DNA from: Flaviaestuariibacter flavus
Lineage (GTDB): Bacteria; Bacteroidota; Bacteroidia; Chitinophagales; Chitinophagaceae
Assembly (NCBI RefSeq): GCF_004337505.1
Contig: NZ_SJZI01000002.1
Coordinates: 290,379 to 354,378, forward strand
DNA length: 64,000 bases
Reading direction: 5' to 3'
Positions 8,527-16,744 of this stretch are shown here, in pieces. A program made the translations under genes and the position numbers. Below the pieces are notes generated by a model that was not told the origin of the DNA, made no database searches, and saw only the letters and a list, made by a program, of their open reading frames with translations. Within the stretch, counting starts at the first letter, position 1; each line of letters starts with the position of its first letter.

Positions 8527-9690
8527 ATGAACGTTAATTCCACCGCGGAAAAAGTGGCCAAAGCCTACCAGGAACAGTGGGGTGCTCCTACCCTCGTCGC
8601 CCGCTCGCCGGGCCGTGTCAACATTATTGGCGAGCATACCGATTACAACGAGGGCTTCGTGCTTCCCGCTGCAATCGACAAGGCGGTATATGTTGCGCTC
8701 GGACGGCGCGGTGACGACCGGATCGAGCTGCAGGCGCTGGAGTTCGGTGACCATTTTTCCACGACGCTGGATACCATTGCTCCGCGCCCGGGGCAGTGGA
8801 CCAATTATATCCTCGGCGTGGTGGCGCAGTTTCACAAGCGCGGCCATCGCCTCGGCGGGTTCAACCTGGTGGTTGATGGCGAGGTGCCCTTCGGCGCAGG
8901 ACTTTCTTCCTCCGCAGCCGTGGAATGCGCCACCGCCTTCGCGCTCAACGAACTCTTCGGAGCCAACGTACCGCGCGAAGAGCTCATCTATATCGCCCAA
9001 AAGGCAGAACATGAATATGCCGGCGTGCTGTGCGGCATCATGGACCAGTTTGCCTCCATGTTCGGAAAGGCCGGCAACGCGGTGCGTCTCGACTGCCGCA
9101 GTATGGATTATGAATACGTGCCCCTGCATATGGAAGGCTATAAATTGCTGCTGCTGAACACCAACGTCAAGCATTCGCTGGCATCCTCCGAATACAACAC
9201 CCGGCGGATGCAATGCGAGGCGGGCATTGCGCTGGTTCAGAAGAAGTATCCCGGCGTAAAGAGCCTCCGCGACGTTACCGTGGAGCAGCTCAACGAATGC
9301 GTGCGGGAAAATGATGAGCTGGTATTCCGCCGCTGCAAATACGTGGTGGAGGAAAACGAGCGGCTGCTGGCCGGCTGCGAGGATCTGAAACGCGGCGACC
9401 TGACCGAACTTGGAATGAAAATGTACCGCACCCACCGCGGGCTGAGCGAGGAATACGAGGTGAGTTGCCCCGAGCTAGATTTCCTGGTAAATGCCGTGCG
9501 GGAAAAAGACGCTGTTCTTGGCGCCCGGATGATGGGCGGGGGCTTTGGTGGCTGCACCATCAATATTGTCCGCGAAGATGCAATCGACTCCCTGGTGAGC
9601 GAGCTGGCACCTCGGTATAAGGAGGCCACCGGTCTCGAGTTGACGCCGATCGTGGTCACTGTTGGTGACGGCTCTTCGATCGTTTCCTGA
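8527..9690 (+). CDS. galK: Galactokinase
   Basis: A 387-residue GHMP kinase that phosphorylates galactose at C1 in the Leloir pathway. The galactokinase signature SPGRVNIIGEHTDYNEG (residues about 22-38) is intact, the ATP-binding motif is PFGAGLSSSAAVE, and the C-terminal GHMP motif is MMGGGFGGCTINI. Length matches the family. The start ATG at 8527 gives the usual N-terminus. It converges on galM, 46 nt away, with no clear terminator between them. A terminator-like hairpin in its leader may regulate it. galT and galE are not in the window. Confidence 0.97.
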   Translation: MNVNSTAEKVAKAYQEQWGAPTLVARSPGRVNIIGEHTDYNEGFVLPAAIDKAVYVALGRRGDDRIELQALEFGDHFSTTLDTIAPRPGQWTNYILGVVAQFHKRGHRLGGFNLVVDGEVPFGAGLSSSAAVECATAFALNELFGANVPREELIYIAQKAEHEYAGVLCGIMDQFASMFGKAGNAVRLDCRSMDYEYVPLHMEGYKLLLLNTNVKHSLASSEYNTRRMQCEAGIALVQKKYPGVKSLRDVTVEQLNECVRENDELVFRRCKYVVEENERLLAGCEDLKRGDLTELGMKMYRTHRGLSEEYEVSCPELDFLVNAVREKDAVLGARMMGGGFGGCTINIVREDAIDSLVSELAPRYKEATGLELTPIVVTVGDGSSIVS

Positions 9691-9736
9691 GTAAAAGACG
9701 AATAGAAATTGTAATACCTGGCTTTCGACGCCGGTC

Positions 9737-10813
9737 TTATGGAGCGGTTAGAAAGGCATGGTCCGTCCGACTGCGAAACACCTCGCCCGGCCACAGTACC
9801 ACCGACGGAAACTCGGGCTTATTGGGCGAATCGGGAAAGTGCTGGGTTTCGAGGCAAAAAGCGGAGCGGCGTTCGTCGCTGAGGCCGTATTTTAGCCGGT
9901 GCAGCGCCTGGAGGTAATTGCCGGTATATAGCTGGATGCCGGGCTCCGTGGTGTACACCGCCATCCGGATACCGCTCTCGTCGCCGGTAGCCACGGCGGC
10001 AAGCTTGCGTTCATCGCCGCTGTCGATGAGCACGAAATTATGATCATAGCCGGCGCCGTAAACCAGCTGCGGGTGATCGGCGTCGACGCGCTCCCCGATG
10101 CGGGTGGGCTTGCTGAAGTCGAAGGGCGTATTGGTAACGAAGGCAAAGTCGCCCGTGGGTATCAGGAATTCATCTACCGGTGTAAAATGCCCGGCGTTGA
10201 TAAAGAGCTCATGGTTCATGGCGCTGCCGCTCCCCTGCCCGTTGAGGTTCCAGTAGGCATGATTGCAAACGTTGAGCACCGTAGGTGCGTCGCAGGTCGC
10301 TTCAAATTCAAAAGAAACCTCGTTCGTATCGCTGATCGAGTAGCGGACCGTCAGCTGCAGGTTACCGGGGTATCTCTCGTCGCCGTCCGGGCTCAGCAAG
10401 CGGAGCTCCAGCTCCTGGTCGGTTGTCCGCAAAACATCCCATACCTGGGCGCTGAAACCAACGATGCCACCGTGCAGGTGGTTCGGCGCATTGTTGATGG
10501 CCAGCGTATACTCTTTTTCGTCGAGGCTGAAGCGGCCCCGAGCAATACGGTTGGCATAACGGCCCACGATGGCGCCCTGATAGTCCTTGTCGCGGATATA
10601 GTCGTCGATGTTATCGAAGCCCACCACCACGTCGCGCAACTTACCGTCGCGGTCGGGCACAAACAGGGCCACCAGCCGGGCGCCGTAATTGGTGATGGCC
10701 GCCGTGAACCTGCCATTGGTGATCCAGTAGAGCCCGGTATCCTTTCCGGCAATATTTTTTTGAAAAGCGGCGTCCGATAAAGCTTTCCTGGGGTCGTCAT
10801 GCGTCAGGGCCAT
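9737..10813 (-). CDS. galM: Aldose 1-epimerase (mutarotase)
   Basis: A 358-residue mutarotase interconverting alpha and beta anomers of galactose or glucose. Family motifs include ITNYGARLVALFVPDRDG, NHLHGGIVGFSAQVWD, CNHAYWNLNGQGSG with the catalytic His, and PGIQLYTGNY; LCLETQHFPDSPN appears near the C-terminus as FCLETQHFPDSPN. No signal peptide from MALTHDDPRK, so it is cytosolic. I chose 10813 over the ATG at 10864 because the latter lies within the upstream gene and adds unrelated residues. It follows the GH1-like/RmlD fusion gene by only 10 nt, so the two are cotranscribed. Confidence 0.95.
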   Translation of the reverse strand: MALTHDDPRKALSDAAFQKNIAGKDTGLYWITNGRFTAAITNYGARLVALFVPDRDGKLRDVVVGFDNIDDYIRDKDYQGAIVGRYANRIARGRFSLDEKEYTLAINNAPNHLHGGIVGFSAQVWDVLRTTDQELELRLLSPDGDERYPGNLQLTVRYSISDTNEVSFEFEATCDAPTVLNVCNHAYWNLNGQGSGSAMNHELFINAGHFTPVDEFLIPTGDFAFVTNTPFDFSKPTRIGERVDADHPQLVYGAGYDHNFVLIDSGDERKLAAVATGDESGIRMAVYTTEPGIQLYTGNYLQALHRLKYGLSDERRSAFCLETQHFPDSPNKPEFPSVVLWPGEVFRSRTDHAFLTAP

Positions 10814-10823
10814 GCATTCGTTT

Positions 10824-13004
10824 TTAGGGGTATACCAATTCCTCGCTGGCGGTCTTCTCTGCAAAGTAACGATTCAGCGCGTTGCCCGTGTCAGGAAGGA
10901 GTAAGGCTTTTTCAGAACCCAGCACGCTGTTGTGCGGGCGCCGGGCGGGCCAGCCCATTTCCTTCGCAGGAAAAACGTCCAGAAGGTCCCCGTCGAGGCA
11001 ACAAGCCTCCGCAACTTTCCGGGCAAGGTCCGCCCACGTGTAGCGGCCCGGGTTGGCCAGATGCCAGATGCCCTTTTCCCGGTCCACGAGCAGGTCGAGC
11101 GCCTGGTGCACGAGGTCGGGCACATAGGTGGGGGAAATATGCAGGTCGCCTGCCACCGGGATGCGGATGCCGGCGCCAAGGCGCTCCTCTACCCAATGCA
11201 CGAAATTGTACCGGTCCCAGGGGCTGAAAAAGGCGCTGGTGCGCACCATTAGCGCCTCGGGCATTCGCTCGAGCATGTCGCGCTCGGCAAGCGCCTTGCT
11301 TTCGCCATAAACATTAAGCGGGTTAACCCGGTCGCTTTCAACATAGGCGCCGTCTTTTCCCCCATCAAATACGAGATCCGAAGAAAAGCTCAGGAGCCGG
11401 ATGCCCCGGTCATCGCAGGCGGCAGCCAGCAACGCCGGCCCGATGTGGTTTTCAAGCAGGCAACGTTCGGCATCCGCTTCGGCATCATCTACCCGAACAT
11501 ATCCCGCGGCGTTGATCACCGCCCAGGGCTGGTAGCGCTCCAATGCCGCCGCGATAGACGCCGCGCTGGTGATATCGCAGTCTTCCCTTCCGGCTACGAT
11601 CGTCGGCAGCGCCCTGTCGTAGCATACCCGAGCAAAAGCTCTTCCAAGCGTGCCGCGCTTGCCGATGATCAGGATCGGCCGGCCTACGAAGGCGGGCTCC
11701 CCGCAGCGCTCTTCGTCGCCGCTTTTGTCCACATAGCGCGTGTCGCGGAGCCACCACCCGGGAGCGGCAGCGATGTGCTCGTCCTGCGGACTATCGCCGA
11801 CTGAGCGGATATAACGTGCCAGCGCCGTTGGCCGGGGCTTTCCGCTTCTAAGGTCAAAGGCGCCGGGTTCATAGTCGAAGGAAGGGCCGGTGAGCACGCG
11901 GTTCCAACCGTAAGAGCCGAGGAGCGCCCATGCCGTCACGGCGTGAATGCCGACTCCCTCGGCGCGCAGCTGTTGGCAGGATTCCAGGATATAGCGGAAC
12001 CAGCGCAGCTGTTCCTCCCGGTGACAATGAAGGTGTACTTCCGTGAGGGCCATGGGGGCCCCGTAACGTCGCCAGGCCTCGCGCAGCAACACTGCGGCAC
12101 CGGTCGGCTCTGATACCGGCACCCGGGCTGCCTCGGTATCCACGTAGCGCTGCCGCCCGTTGCCTCCGGGCAGGAGGTGTGGATAGCGTTCCAGCCGTTC
12201 ATCGATGAAGCGCTCGGAAGTGACGTAGTAATTGAAGCCGAAAACGTCGGGCGGACAGGGATTCTCCAGGAAAAAGCGCAGGTCTTCCTCCCCTGCCCGG
12301 TGCTCCAGGAAATAATTCCAAAGGGGGTGTTGCTCGTCAACCCGTCCGCAGAGCAGGTCATACGTGAGCCAGCGCCGCTCGTTTTCGAAGCGCGCCTGGT
12401 ACCGCAGCAGCGGCGTGCTGTAGGTTTTTCCCAGGTCTTCCGTCTGAACAAGGCGTGCTGCGGGGTTCACCTCCCGGATCGCCGCCATGGCCAGTACGGT
12501 GCCTTTTAGCTGGTGCAGGAGGCAGCGCAGGAAGCTTTCATCACTTGCATGATGTGGATACCAGAACCCATAGAGCCCGCTGAAACGCGCGGTGGTGAGC
12601 GGCTCGTTTACCGGTGTGTAATGGCTGACCCAGGGATAACGCTCCGCCACCCGCCGGGCGTAGGTCGCCAGCAGGTGCGGGAAGTCAGGATCAAGCAGGC
12701 CCGTAAACGAGGGGCCGCTGCCATGGTGTACCAGGGTTGCGATGATGTCGATGCCACGGCTCCGGTAATAGTTCAGCTGCCCGTCTGTAAAGGACCAGTC
12801 ACCGGCCACACCTTTTGTGGGTTCGTGCCGCTCCCATAATACCGGGAAACGCAGCTTGCTGATGCCGAGGTCTGCTATTGACTCACTTGCCGGTTGTGCA
12901 TAAACGTTACCCAGTGCAAACTGGTCGAAATACTCGTCGCATACGCGGTTGATCGTACACTCCATGCCGCCCCATACAGCCAAACCAGGTGTCTCCTCTG
13001 CCAT
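10824..13004 (-). CDS. Fusion: GH1-like glycosidase domain + RmlD-type sugar-nucleotide reductase domain
   Basis: A 726-residue two-domain protein. Residues about 8-400 form a GH1-like TIM barrel: YTPVNEP (acid/base candidate E134, as in the GH1 NEP motif), VFGFNYY, and MALTEVH (nucleophile candidate E322). Residues about 442-726 form a short-chain dehydrogenase of the dTDP-4-dehydrorhamnose reductase type: IIGKRGTLG nucleotide-binding loop, INAAGYVRVDDAE, FSSDLVFDG, and the catalytic YGESK. No signal peptide. galM follows by 10 nt and a glycosyltransferase precedes it across a terminator-like hairpin. Predicted partner reactions, hydrolysing a glycoside and reducing a sugar or sugar nucleotide, are inference. 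A frameshift artefact is unlikely as the frame is open throughout. Confidence 0.85.
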   Translation of the reverse strand: MAEETPGLAVWGGMECTINRVCDEYFDQFALGNVYAQPASESIADLGISKLRFPVLWERHEPTKGVAGDWSFTDGQLNYYRSRGIDIIATLVHHGSGPSFTGLLDPDFPHLLATYARRVAERYPWVSHYTPVNEPLTTARFSGLYGFWYPHHASDESFLRCLLHQLKGTVLAMAAIREVNPAARLVQTEDLGKTYSTPLLRYQARFENERRWLTYDLLCGRVDEQHPLWNYFLEHRAGEEDLRFFLENPCPPDVFGFNYYVTSERFIDERLERYPHLLPGGNGRQRYVDTEAARVPVSEPTGAAVLLREAWRRYGAPMALTEVHLHCHREEQLRWFRYILESCQQLRAEGVGIHAVTAWALLGSYGWNRVLTGPSFDYEPGAFDLRSGKPRPTALARYIRSVGDSPQDEHIAAAPGWWLRDTRYVDKSGDEERCGEPAFVGRPILIIGKRGTLGRAFARVCYDRALPTIVAGREDCDITSAASIAAALERYQPWAVINAAGYVRVDDAEADAERCLLENHIGPALLAAACDDRGIRLLSFSSDLVFDGGKDGAYVESDRVNPLNVYGESKALAERDMLERMPEALMVRTSAFFSPWDRYNFVHWVEERLGAGIRIPVAGDLHISPTYVPDLVHQALDLLVDREKGIWHLANPGRYTWADLARKVAEACCLDGDLLDVFPAKEMGWPARRPHNSVLGSEKALLLPDTGNALNRYFAEKTASEELVYP

Positions 13005-13019
13005 GCAAAATATGTTCGT

Positions 13020-13049
13020 AAAAGAAAGCCCGGCGCAAGGAGGCCGGGC
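13020..13049 (-). terminator. Terminator-like hairpin between the glycosyltransferase and fusion genes
   Basis: On the minus strand GCCCGGC and GCCGGGC pair around an 8-nt loop and are followed by TTTCTTTTAC. It would partly or fully separate the fusion-galM unit from the upstream gene. Confidence 0.7.
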
Positions 13050-13056
13050 GCCGCGA

Positions 13057-14256
13057 TCAGATCGATTCGGTAGACACGTAACTGGTACCCGACGCCGTCG
13101 GGGTGCTGTGCGTCTTCCGGGCTTTGATCCGGTTTTCGATGTGTTGTGTCATCTCGCTCCAGGTGCGGTCCCAGGAGTTGCCGGCCAGGAATGCATCTAC
13201 CTGCTTCAGCCAGGACTCGCGGTCGGCGGATGCCAGGATCTCGTCACCGCAGCGGATGAATTCTTCCGCGGTGCCGGCGATGTGCACGAGCTTGTTGTCA
13301 CCGTAGGGCGACACCACATCTCGTATCGGTGTAGAGATCACCGGCTTGCCTGCGGCGAGGTATTCGGGGGTTTTTGTGGGGCTGATATAACGCGTGGATT
13401 CGTTTTGTGCGAAAGGGATCACGGCTACATCCCAGCCCGCCAGGTAATGCGGGAGTTCCTTGTAATCTTTGCCGCCGAGGTAGTGGATATTGTTATTGCG
13501 CGGCAGCGTGGCCGGGTCGATCTTCACTACGGGGCCGATCAGCACAAACTGCCAGTCGGGACGCTGTGTAGCGGCTTCGGCGATCATATCGATGTCGAAG
13601 CGCTCGTCGATTACCCCGTAAAAGCCGAAACGCGGGTGCGGGATGCCGGCCTGGTCGGCCGTGTCGGCACTGATGCTGCGCGCCCGGGCGAAATGCTCGC
13701 GGTCGATGCTGCTGGGGAAAGGATAGATATGGGCATGGGTATGCTGCTTGGCTTCGTAGATGCTGTAACCTCCTGTAAATACAACATCGGCGCGCTTCAG
13801 GAGCCGCTGCTCATTGTCTTTGAGGGCGGGCGGGGCAAACTTAAAGGCAGAAAGCTCGTCCATGCAATCATACACCGTAACGGTGGGCTCCAGGTGGTCG
13901 CTGAAAGGCAGCGCCATCGGTGTGTAATACCAGCAGAAATACTGGTTGATCTCCATAACCGAAATCAGGTCGTTGAGCAGCTCGCGCTGGCTTTGAAGCA
14001 CGGCTTGCTCGGAAAGCCCGTGTTGGAGGTGCGGTACGATGATATAAACGTTATTGGCCGACTCGCTGATCTGGAGGCGATTGGCGCCGTCATGAAAGAT
14101 CGGTTCTTCCACGAAAAACACCCGCGTGTGTTGCGCGAAGCGACTGAGCAGGTGTTGCGGCCGCTGGTAAACAAAGTTCCAACGCAGATGCGAAAAGCAG
14201 ATGAGGTCAATATTGCTGATATGTGGCCAGGCGGCAGTTGGAGTGTTTGTAATCAT
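13057..14256 (-). CDS. Glycosyltransferase, GT-B fold (GT4-like)
   Basis: A 399-residue soluble glycosyltransferase. The N-terminus ICFSHLRWNFVYQRPQHLL is characteristic of a GT4-like group that often sits near UDP-galactopyranose or exopolysaccharide genes. A C-terminal donor-binding half follows, with FGFYGVIDERFDIDM, FVLIGPVVK and the PTKTPEYLAAGKPVISTPI motif equivalent to the ExxxxGxPV region. I chose the ATG at 14256 (MITNTPTAAW) because the 35 extra residues upstream are unlike the family. Donor and acceptor are unknown. The gene ends just before a hairpin, after which the GH1-like/RmlD fusion begins. Confidence 0.9.
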   Translation of the reverse strand: MITNTPTAAWPHISNIDLICFSHLRWNFVYQRPQHLLSRFAQHTRVFFVEEPIFHDGANRLQISESANNVYIIVPHLQHGLSEQAVLQSQRELLNDLISVMEINQYFCWYYTPMALPFSDHLEPTVTVYDCMDELSAFKFAPPALKDNEQRLLKRADVVFTGGYSIYEAKQHTHAHIYPFPSSIDREHFARARSISADTADQAGIPHPRFGFYGVIDERFDIDMIAEAATQRPDWQFVLIGPVVKIDPATLPRNNNIHYLGGKDYKELPHYLAGWDVAVIPFAQNESTRYISPTKTPEYLAAGKPVISTPIRDVVSPYGDNKLVHIAGTAEEFIRCGDEILASADRESWLKQVDAFLAGNSWDRTWSEMTQHIENRIKARKTHSTPTASGTSYVSTESI

Positions 14257-14392
14257 GTCTTTATATGTACTATTAGTGTGCCACCGTATGCACCCCGGTA
14301 AATACAAAACCAGCGGGCTTCGGCCGCCTGCCGCTGTGGATTTTTTTCCGCTACCCCCCACTCAGGGATGAGCCGGCTGATTAATCCACAAT

Positions 14393-14416
14393 GAAAAAGC
14401 CCCCTGTTCGGGGGCT
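14393..14416 (-). terminator. Intrinsic terminator of the DUF3052-like gene
   Basis: AGCCCCC and GGGGGCT pair around the loop TGTTC, and on the minus strand a run of T residues follows. Confidence 0.9.
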
Positions 14417-14441
14417 CTCAAAAATGCTTTCTAATTAATAA

Positions 14442-14909
14442 TCAGGCAGTAACAACTTTACGCTTCCGGGTCGGCTTGGCGACAACCTCGTCTACAATCG
14501 CCACTTCCTCGATCACCGAAAGGGTTTCGGCTTTCCGGAAATTGACAGCGTTCCATACGTGGTCGAGCGTCACTTGCTCCGAGCTCTCGTAACCGGCTGC
14601 TACCAGCTTGTTCCAGCTGCTTTCGCGGTTGAGGTCCGTAGCGATCTTGGAGGTGCTCTTTGGGTGGGCTACCCAAAGACGGGTTTCTTCCTTTACAGCC
14701 GGCATAATATCCTGGAGGATATTATTGAGCTGTGTTTCATTCACGACGAAAATCAGTGCAAAATCAAGTTTCCGCGAGCGGAGCAGCGGAGTGAGATTCT
14801 TGGCAAAGGAAACTTTGGCAAATTGCTTTTCGATGGAAGACGGAAGGCCCTGGATCAAGATCGTCTTTTCGTTCTTTAACTGTAACTTTTCTACAATTGT
14901 TTGGGACAT
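14442..14909 (-). CDS. DUF3052-like protein
   Basis: A 155-residue cytosolic protein from MSQTIVEKLQ. The core resembles DUF3052: an early loop ILIQGLPSS, a strand LDFALIFVVNE, then LWVAHPKSTSK, and a final DHVWNAVNFRK, matching the family pattern of a W-x-x-x-P-K motif and a late W-x-x-x-x-F. A basic tail PTRKRKVVTA ends the protein. Function is unknown for the family. The start is chosen because a promoter with -33 and -7 elements lies about 70 nt upstream, inside the longer open frame that begins at 15017. Confidence 0.6.
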   Translation of the reverse strand: MSQTIVEKLQLKNEKTILIQGLPSSIEKQFAKVSFAKNLTPLLRSRKLDFALIFVVNETQLNNILQDIMPAVKEETRLWVAHPKSTSKIATDLNRESSWNKLVAAGYESSEQVTLDHVWNAVNFRKAETLSVIEEVAIVDEVVAKPTRKRKVVTA

Positions 14910-14976
14910 AATTGTTTTCCGTTTTGTGAACAAGCAGTTAACGAATTGGGCGTTGGTTTTCCGGGTTACGGATGTG

Positions 14977-15008
14977 CAAAAGTACCTATAATACGGCAAT
15001 TTGCCAAG
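14977..15008 (-). promoter_or_regulatory. Promoter of the DUF3052-like gene
   Basis: The minus strand reads CTTG, 20 nt, then TACTTTTG. This fits the Bacteroidota -33/-7 pattern with correct spacing and predicts a leader of about 60 nt. Confidence 0.7.
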
Positions 15009-15019
15009 GCGAAACACAG

Positions 15020-15044
15020 AAAAACCCCGCCGGAGCGGGGTTTT
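15020..15044 (-). terminator. Intrinsic terminator of the M48 lipoprotein gene
   Basis: Perfect 10-bp arms AAAACCCCGC and GCGGGGTTTT around CGGA, with T tracts on both strands. Confidence 0.9.
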
Positions 15045-15093
15045 AGCGCGTTGAAAGCCGGAAATAGGCCTCTGGTAAGGGTTTTCCCGAGGT

Positions 15094-15909
15094 CTATTTT
15101 CCCATCGGTTTGTAATATTTCATGGCTTCGGGCAGCCATTCGCGGATCTGGCGGATACGCGTTTCATCCGAAGGGTGGCTGCTCAGGATCTGCGGCGGCT
15201 TCGATCCACCAACCTGCGCCATGCGCTCCCAAAGGGCAACAGCTTCGTTGGGATTGTAGCCGGCCATCGCCATCCAGATCAGTCCATAATGGTCAGCCTC
15301 CGACTCCTGCTTGCGGGAGAACGGCAGGGTGCCTAATACGGTAGAACCTACGCCGTAAGCCTGAAGGAAGATGTTCTGGGTTTCAGCGGGGCGGTTGGAA
15401 AGGGCAAGCGAAAGCGCAGAACCCAGGCCCTGCTGCACCATGCCCTGGCTCATTCGCTCGTTACCGTGCTGGAAAAGCGCGTGCGAGATCTCGTGGCCCA
15501 TTACCGCGGCAAGCGCCGCTTCATTGCGGGTAACCGGGAGCAGGCCGGTATAAACGACGATTTTGCCTCCCGGCATACACCAGGCGTTGATCTGGTTGTC
15601 GGAAACGAGGTTGTATTCCCACTTATAGCCTTCCAGACGATCCATGATTCCTTTCTGACGGTGATAAGTAGTAATGGCGTTTACCACCCGCTGGCCCACC
15701 CGGCGCACCATTTCTGCGTCGCGGTCGGCGGAGGGGCTGACCACTTTGTTTTCGCTGAGAAACTGGCGGTATTGCTGGTTACCCATTTGCTGCAGTTCCG
15801 ATTCGCTCACGAGGCTGAGCTGGTTGCGCCCGGTAATAGGGTTGCGCGAGCAACCGATGATCATAGCCGAGCCGATGATAAAGGCCGATACGGTCTTAAG
15901 GATCTTCAT
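15094..15909 (-). CDS. M48 family metallopeptidase, lipoprotein (BepA/LoiP-like)
   Basis: A 271-residue zinc protease. It starts with a lipoprotein signal ending in the lipobox IIGC (Cys20), so it is anchored in a membrane facing the periplasm. The mature N-terminus NPITGRNQL is typical of M48 lipoproteins. The catalytic motif is HEISH with a downstream zinc ligand in ESEADHYG. No TPR repeats follow, so it is closer to LoiP/YcaL or the short BepA-like proteases. An ATG three codons upstream (15918) is an equally possible start; the ATG at 15957 is rejected because it lies inside the plsY terminator. Likely role is outer-membrane protein quality control, by analogy. Confidence 0.92.
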   Translation of the reverse strand: MKILKTVSAFIIGSAMIIGCSRNPITGRNQLSLVSESELQQMGNQQYRQFLSENKVVSPSADRDAEMVRRVGQRVVNAITTYHRQKGIMDRLEGYKWEYNLVSDNQINAWCMPGGKIVVYTGLLPVTRNEAALAAVMGHEISHALFQHGNERMSQGMVQQGLGSALSLALSNRPAETQNIFLQAYGVGSTVLGTLPFSRKQESEADHYGLIWMAMAGYNPNEAVALWERMAQVGGSKPPQILSSHPSDETRIRQIREWLPEAMKYYKPMGK

Positions 15910-15954
15910 ACGTGTCATTTTTTTAGTCTGGGTCAAAGATGATACCAACACAGC

Positions 15955-15987
15955 CAAAAAACAAACGTCCCGCAGGCAGCAGGACGT
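15955..15987 (-). terminator. Intrinsic terminator of plsY
   Basis: ACGTCC and GGACGT form the base of a stem with an inner GC-rich loop; the minus strand continues with TTTGTTTTTT. Confidence 0.7.
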
Positions 15988-16015
15988 TGGTATAACAAAT
16001 CATTTAAGGTTGGGC

Positions 16016-16672
16016 TTACTTGCCGAGGTGCCGGCGGCCCTGGCGCCGGTCGCGGTGCTTCAGGATCGGAACCTTGTTTTCGTTGCCTTTCAGGATACGC
16101 CCGATGTTCTTTTGATGCGTCAGTAAAACGAGCATTCCCACCGTAACAGCGAAGATGCGGTACAGGTGTTCCGGTTCGTTGAAGATGAAAAGGATAAAGA
16201 TCGGGAAGGCCACAGACGCAAGAATTGAGCTCAGCGATACCCAGCGGGTGAGGTAAAGTACGAGGATAAAAATGCCGACGCAACACAAAGCCACATTCGG
16301 CTGAATCCCGAGCACCATCCCGAAGAGCGATGCGACTCCCTTTCCGCCCCTGAAATTCGCCCACACCGGGAAGATATGGCCGAGCACAGCGGCAAGACCA
16401 AGGCCGAGCTGCATGTTCACCAGGTACAGGTCGTCGTGAAAAGCGGCCGGAAGGAAAAAGACGAGCTTGACGGCGACAATCGCTTTAATCATATCCACGA
16501 TCATCACAAAAGTGCCCCATTTCGGGCCGAGCACGCGATAGGTATTGGTAGCACCGGAATTGCCGCTACCGTAGTCGCGGATGTCGATGTTGAAAAAATG
16601 CCTGCTGGTCCATACCGCCGTGGGAATGCTCCCAAGCATGTAGGCGACCAGGATCACCAATAGTTCATTCAT
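16016..16672 (-). CDS. plsY: Glycerol-3-phosphate acyltransferase PlsY
   Basis: A 218-residue integral membrane acyltransferase that uses acyl-phosphate to make lysophosphatidate, the first step of phospholipid synthesis. The three family motifs are seen: GSIPTAVWTSR, the DYGSGNSGATNTYRVLG phosphate-binding loop and GHIFPVWANFRGGKGVA, followed by the helical TM segments. A short basic tail RDRRQGRRHLGK is soluble. It lies between prmA and the M48 lipoprotein gene on the same strand, with its own terminator and a possible promoter. Confidence 0.97.
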   Translation of the reverse strand: MNELLVILVAYMLGSIPTAVWTSRHFFNIDIRDYGSGNSGATNTYRVLGPKWGTFVMIVDMIKAIVAVKLVFFLPAAFHDDLYLVNMQLGLGLAAVLGHIFPVWANFRGGKGVASLFGMVLGIQPNVALCCVGIFILVLYLTRWVSLSSILASVAFPIFILFIFNEPEHLYRIFAVTVGMLVLLTHQKNIGRILKGNENKVPILKHRDRRQGRRHLGK

Positions 16673-16694
16673 GTGCGACAGGTTGAAGTGCGGC

Positions 16695-16702
16695 CAAATT
16701 TA
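16695..16702 (-). promoter_or_regulatory. -7 box upstream of plsY
   Basis: The minus strand reads TAAATTTG, a perfect match to TAnnTTTG, 22 nt before the ATG. No clear -33 element. Confidence 0.45.
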
Positions 16703-16744
16703 GGGCAATCGGCCGGCATGCGGGTGTTAAATACGGCCGTTCCT

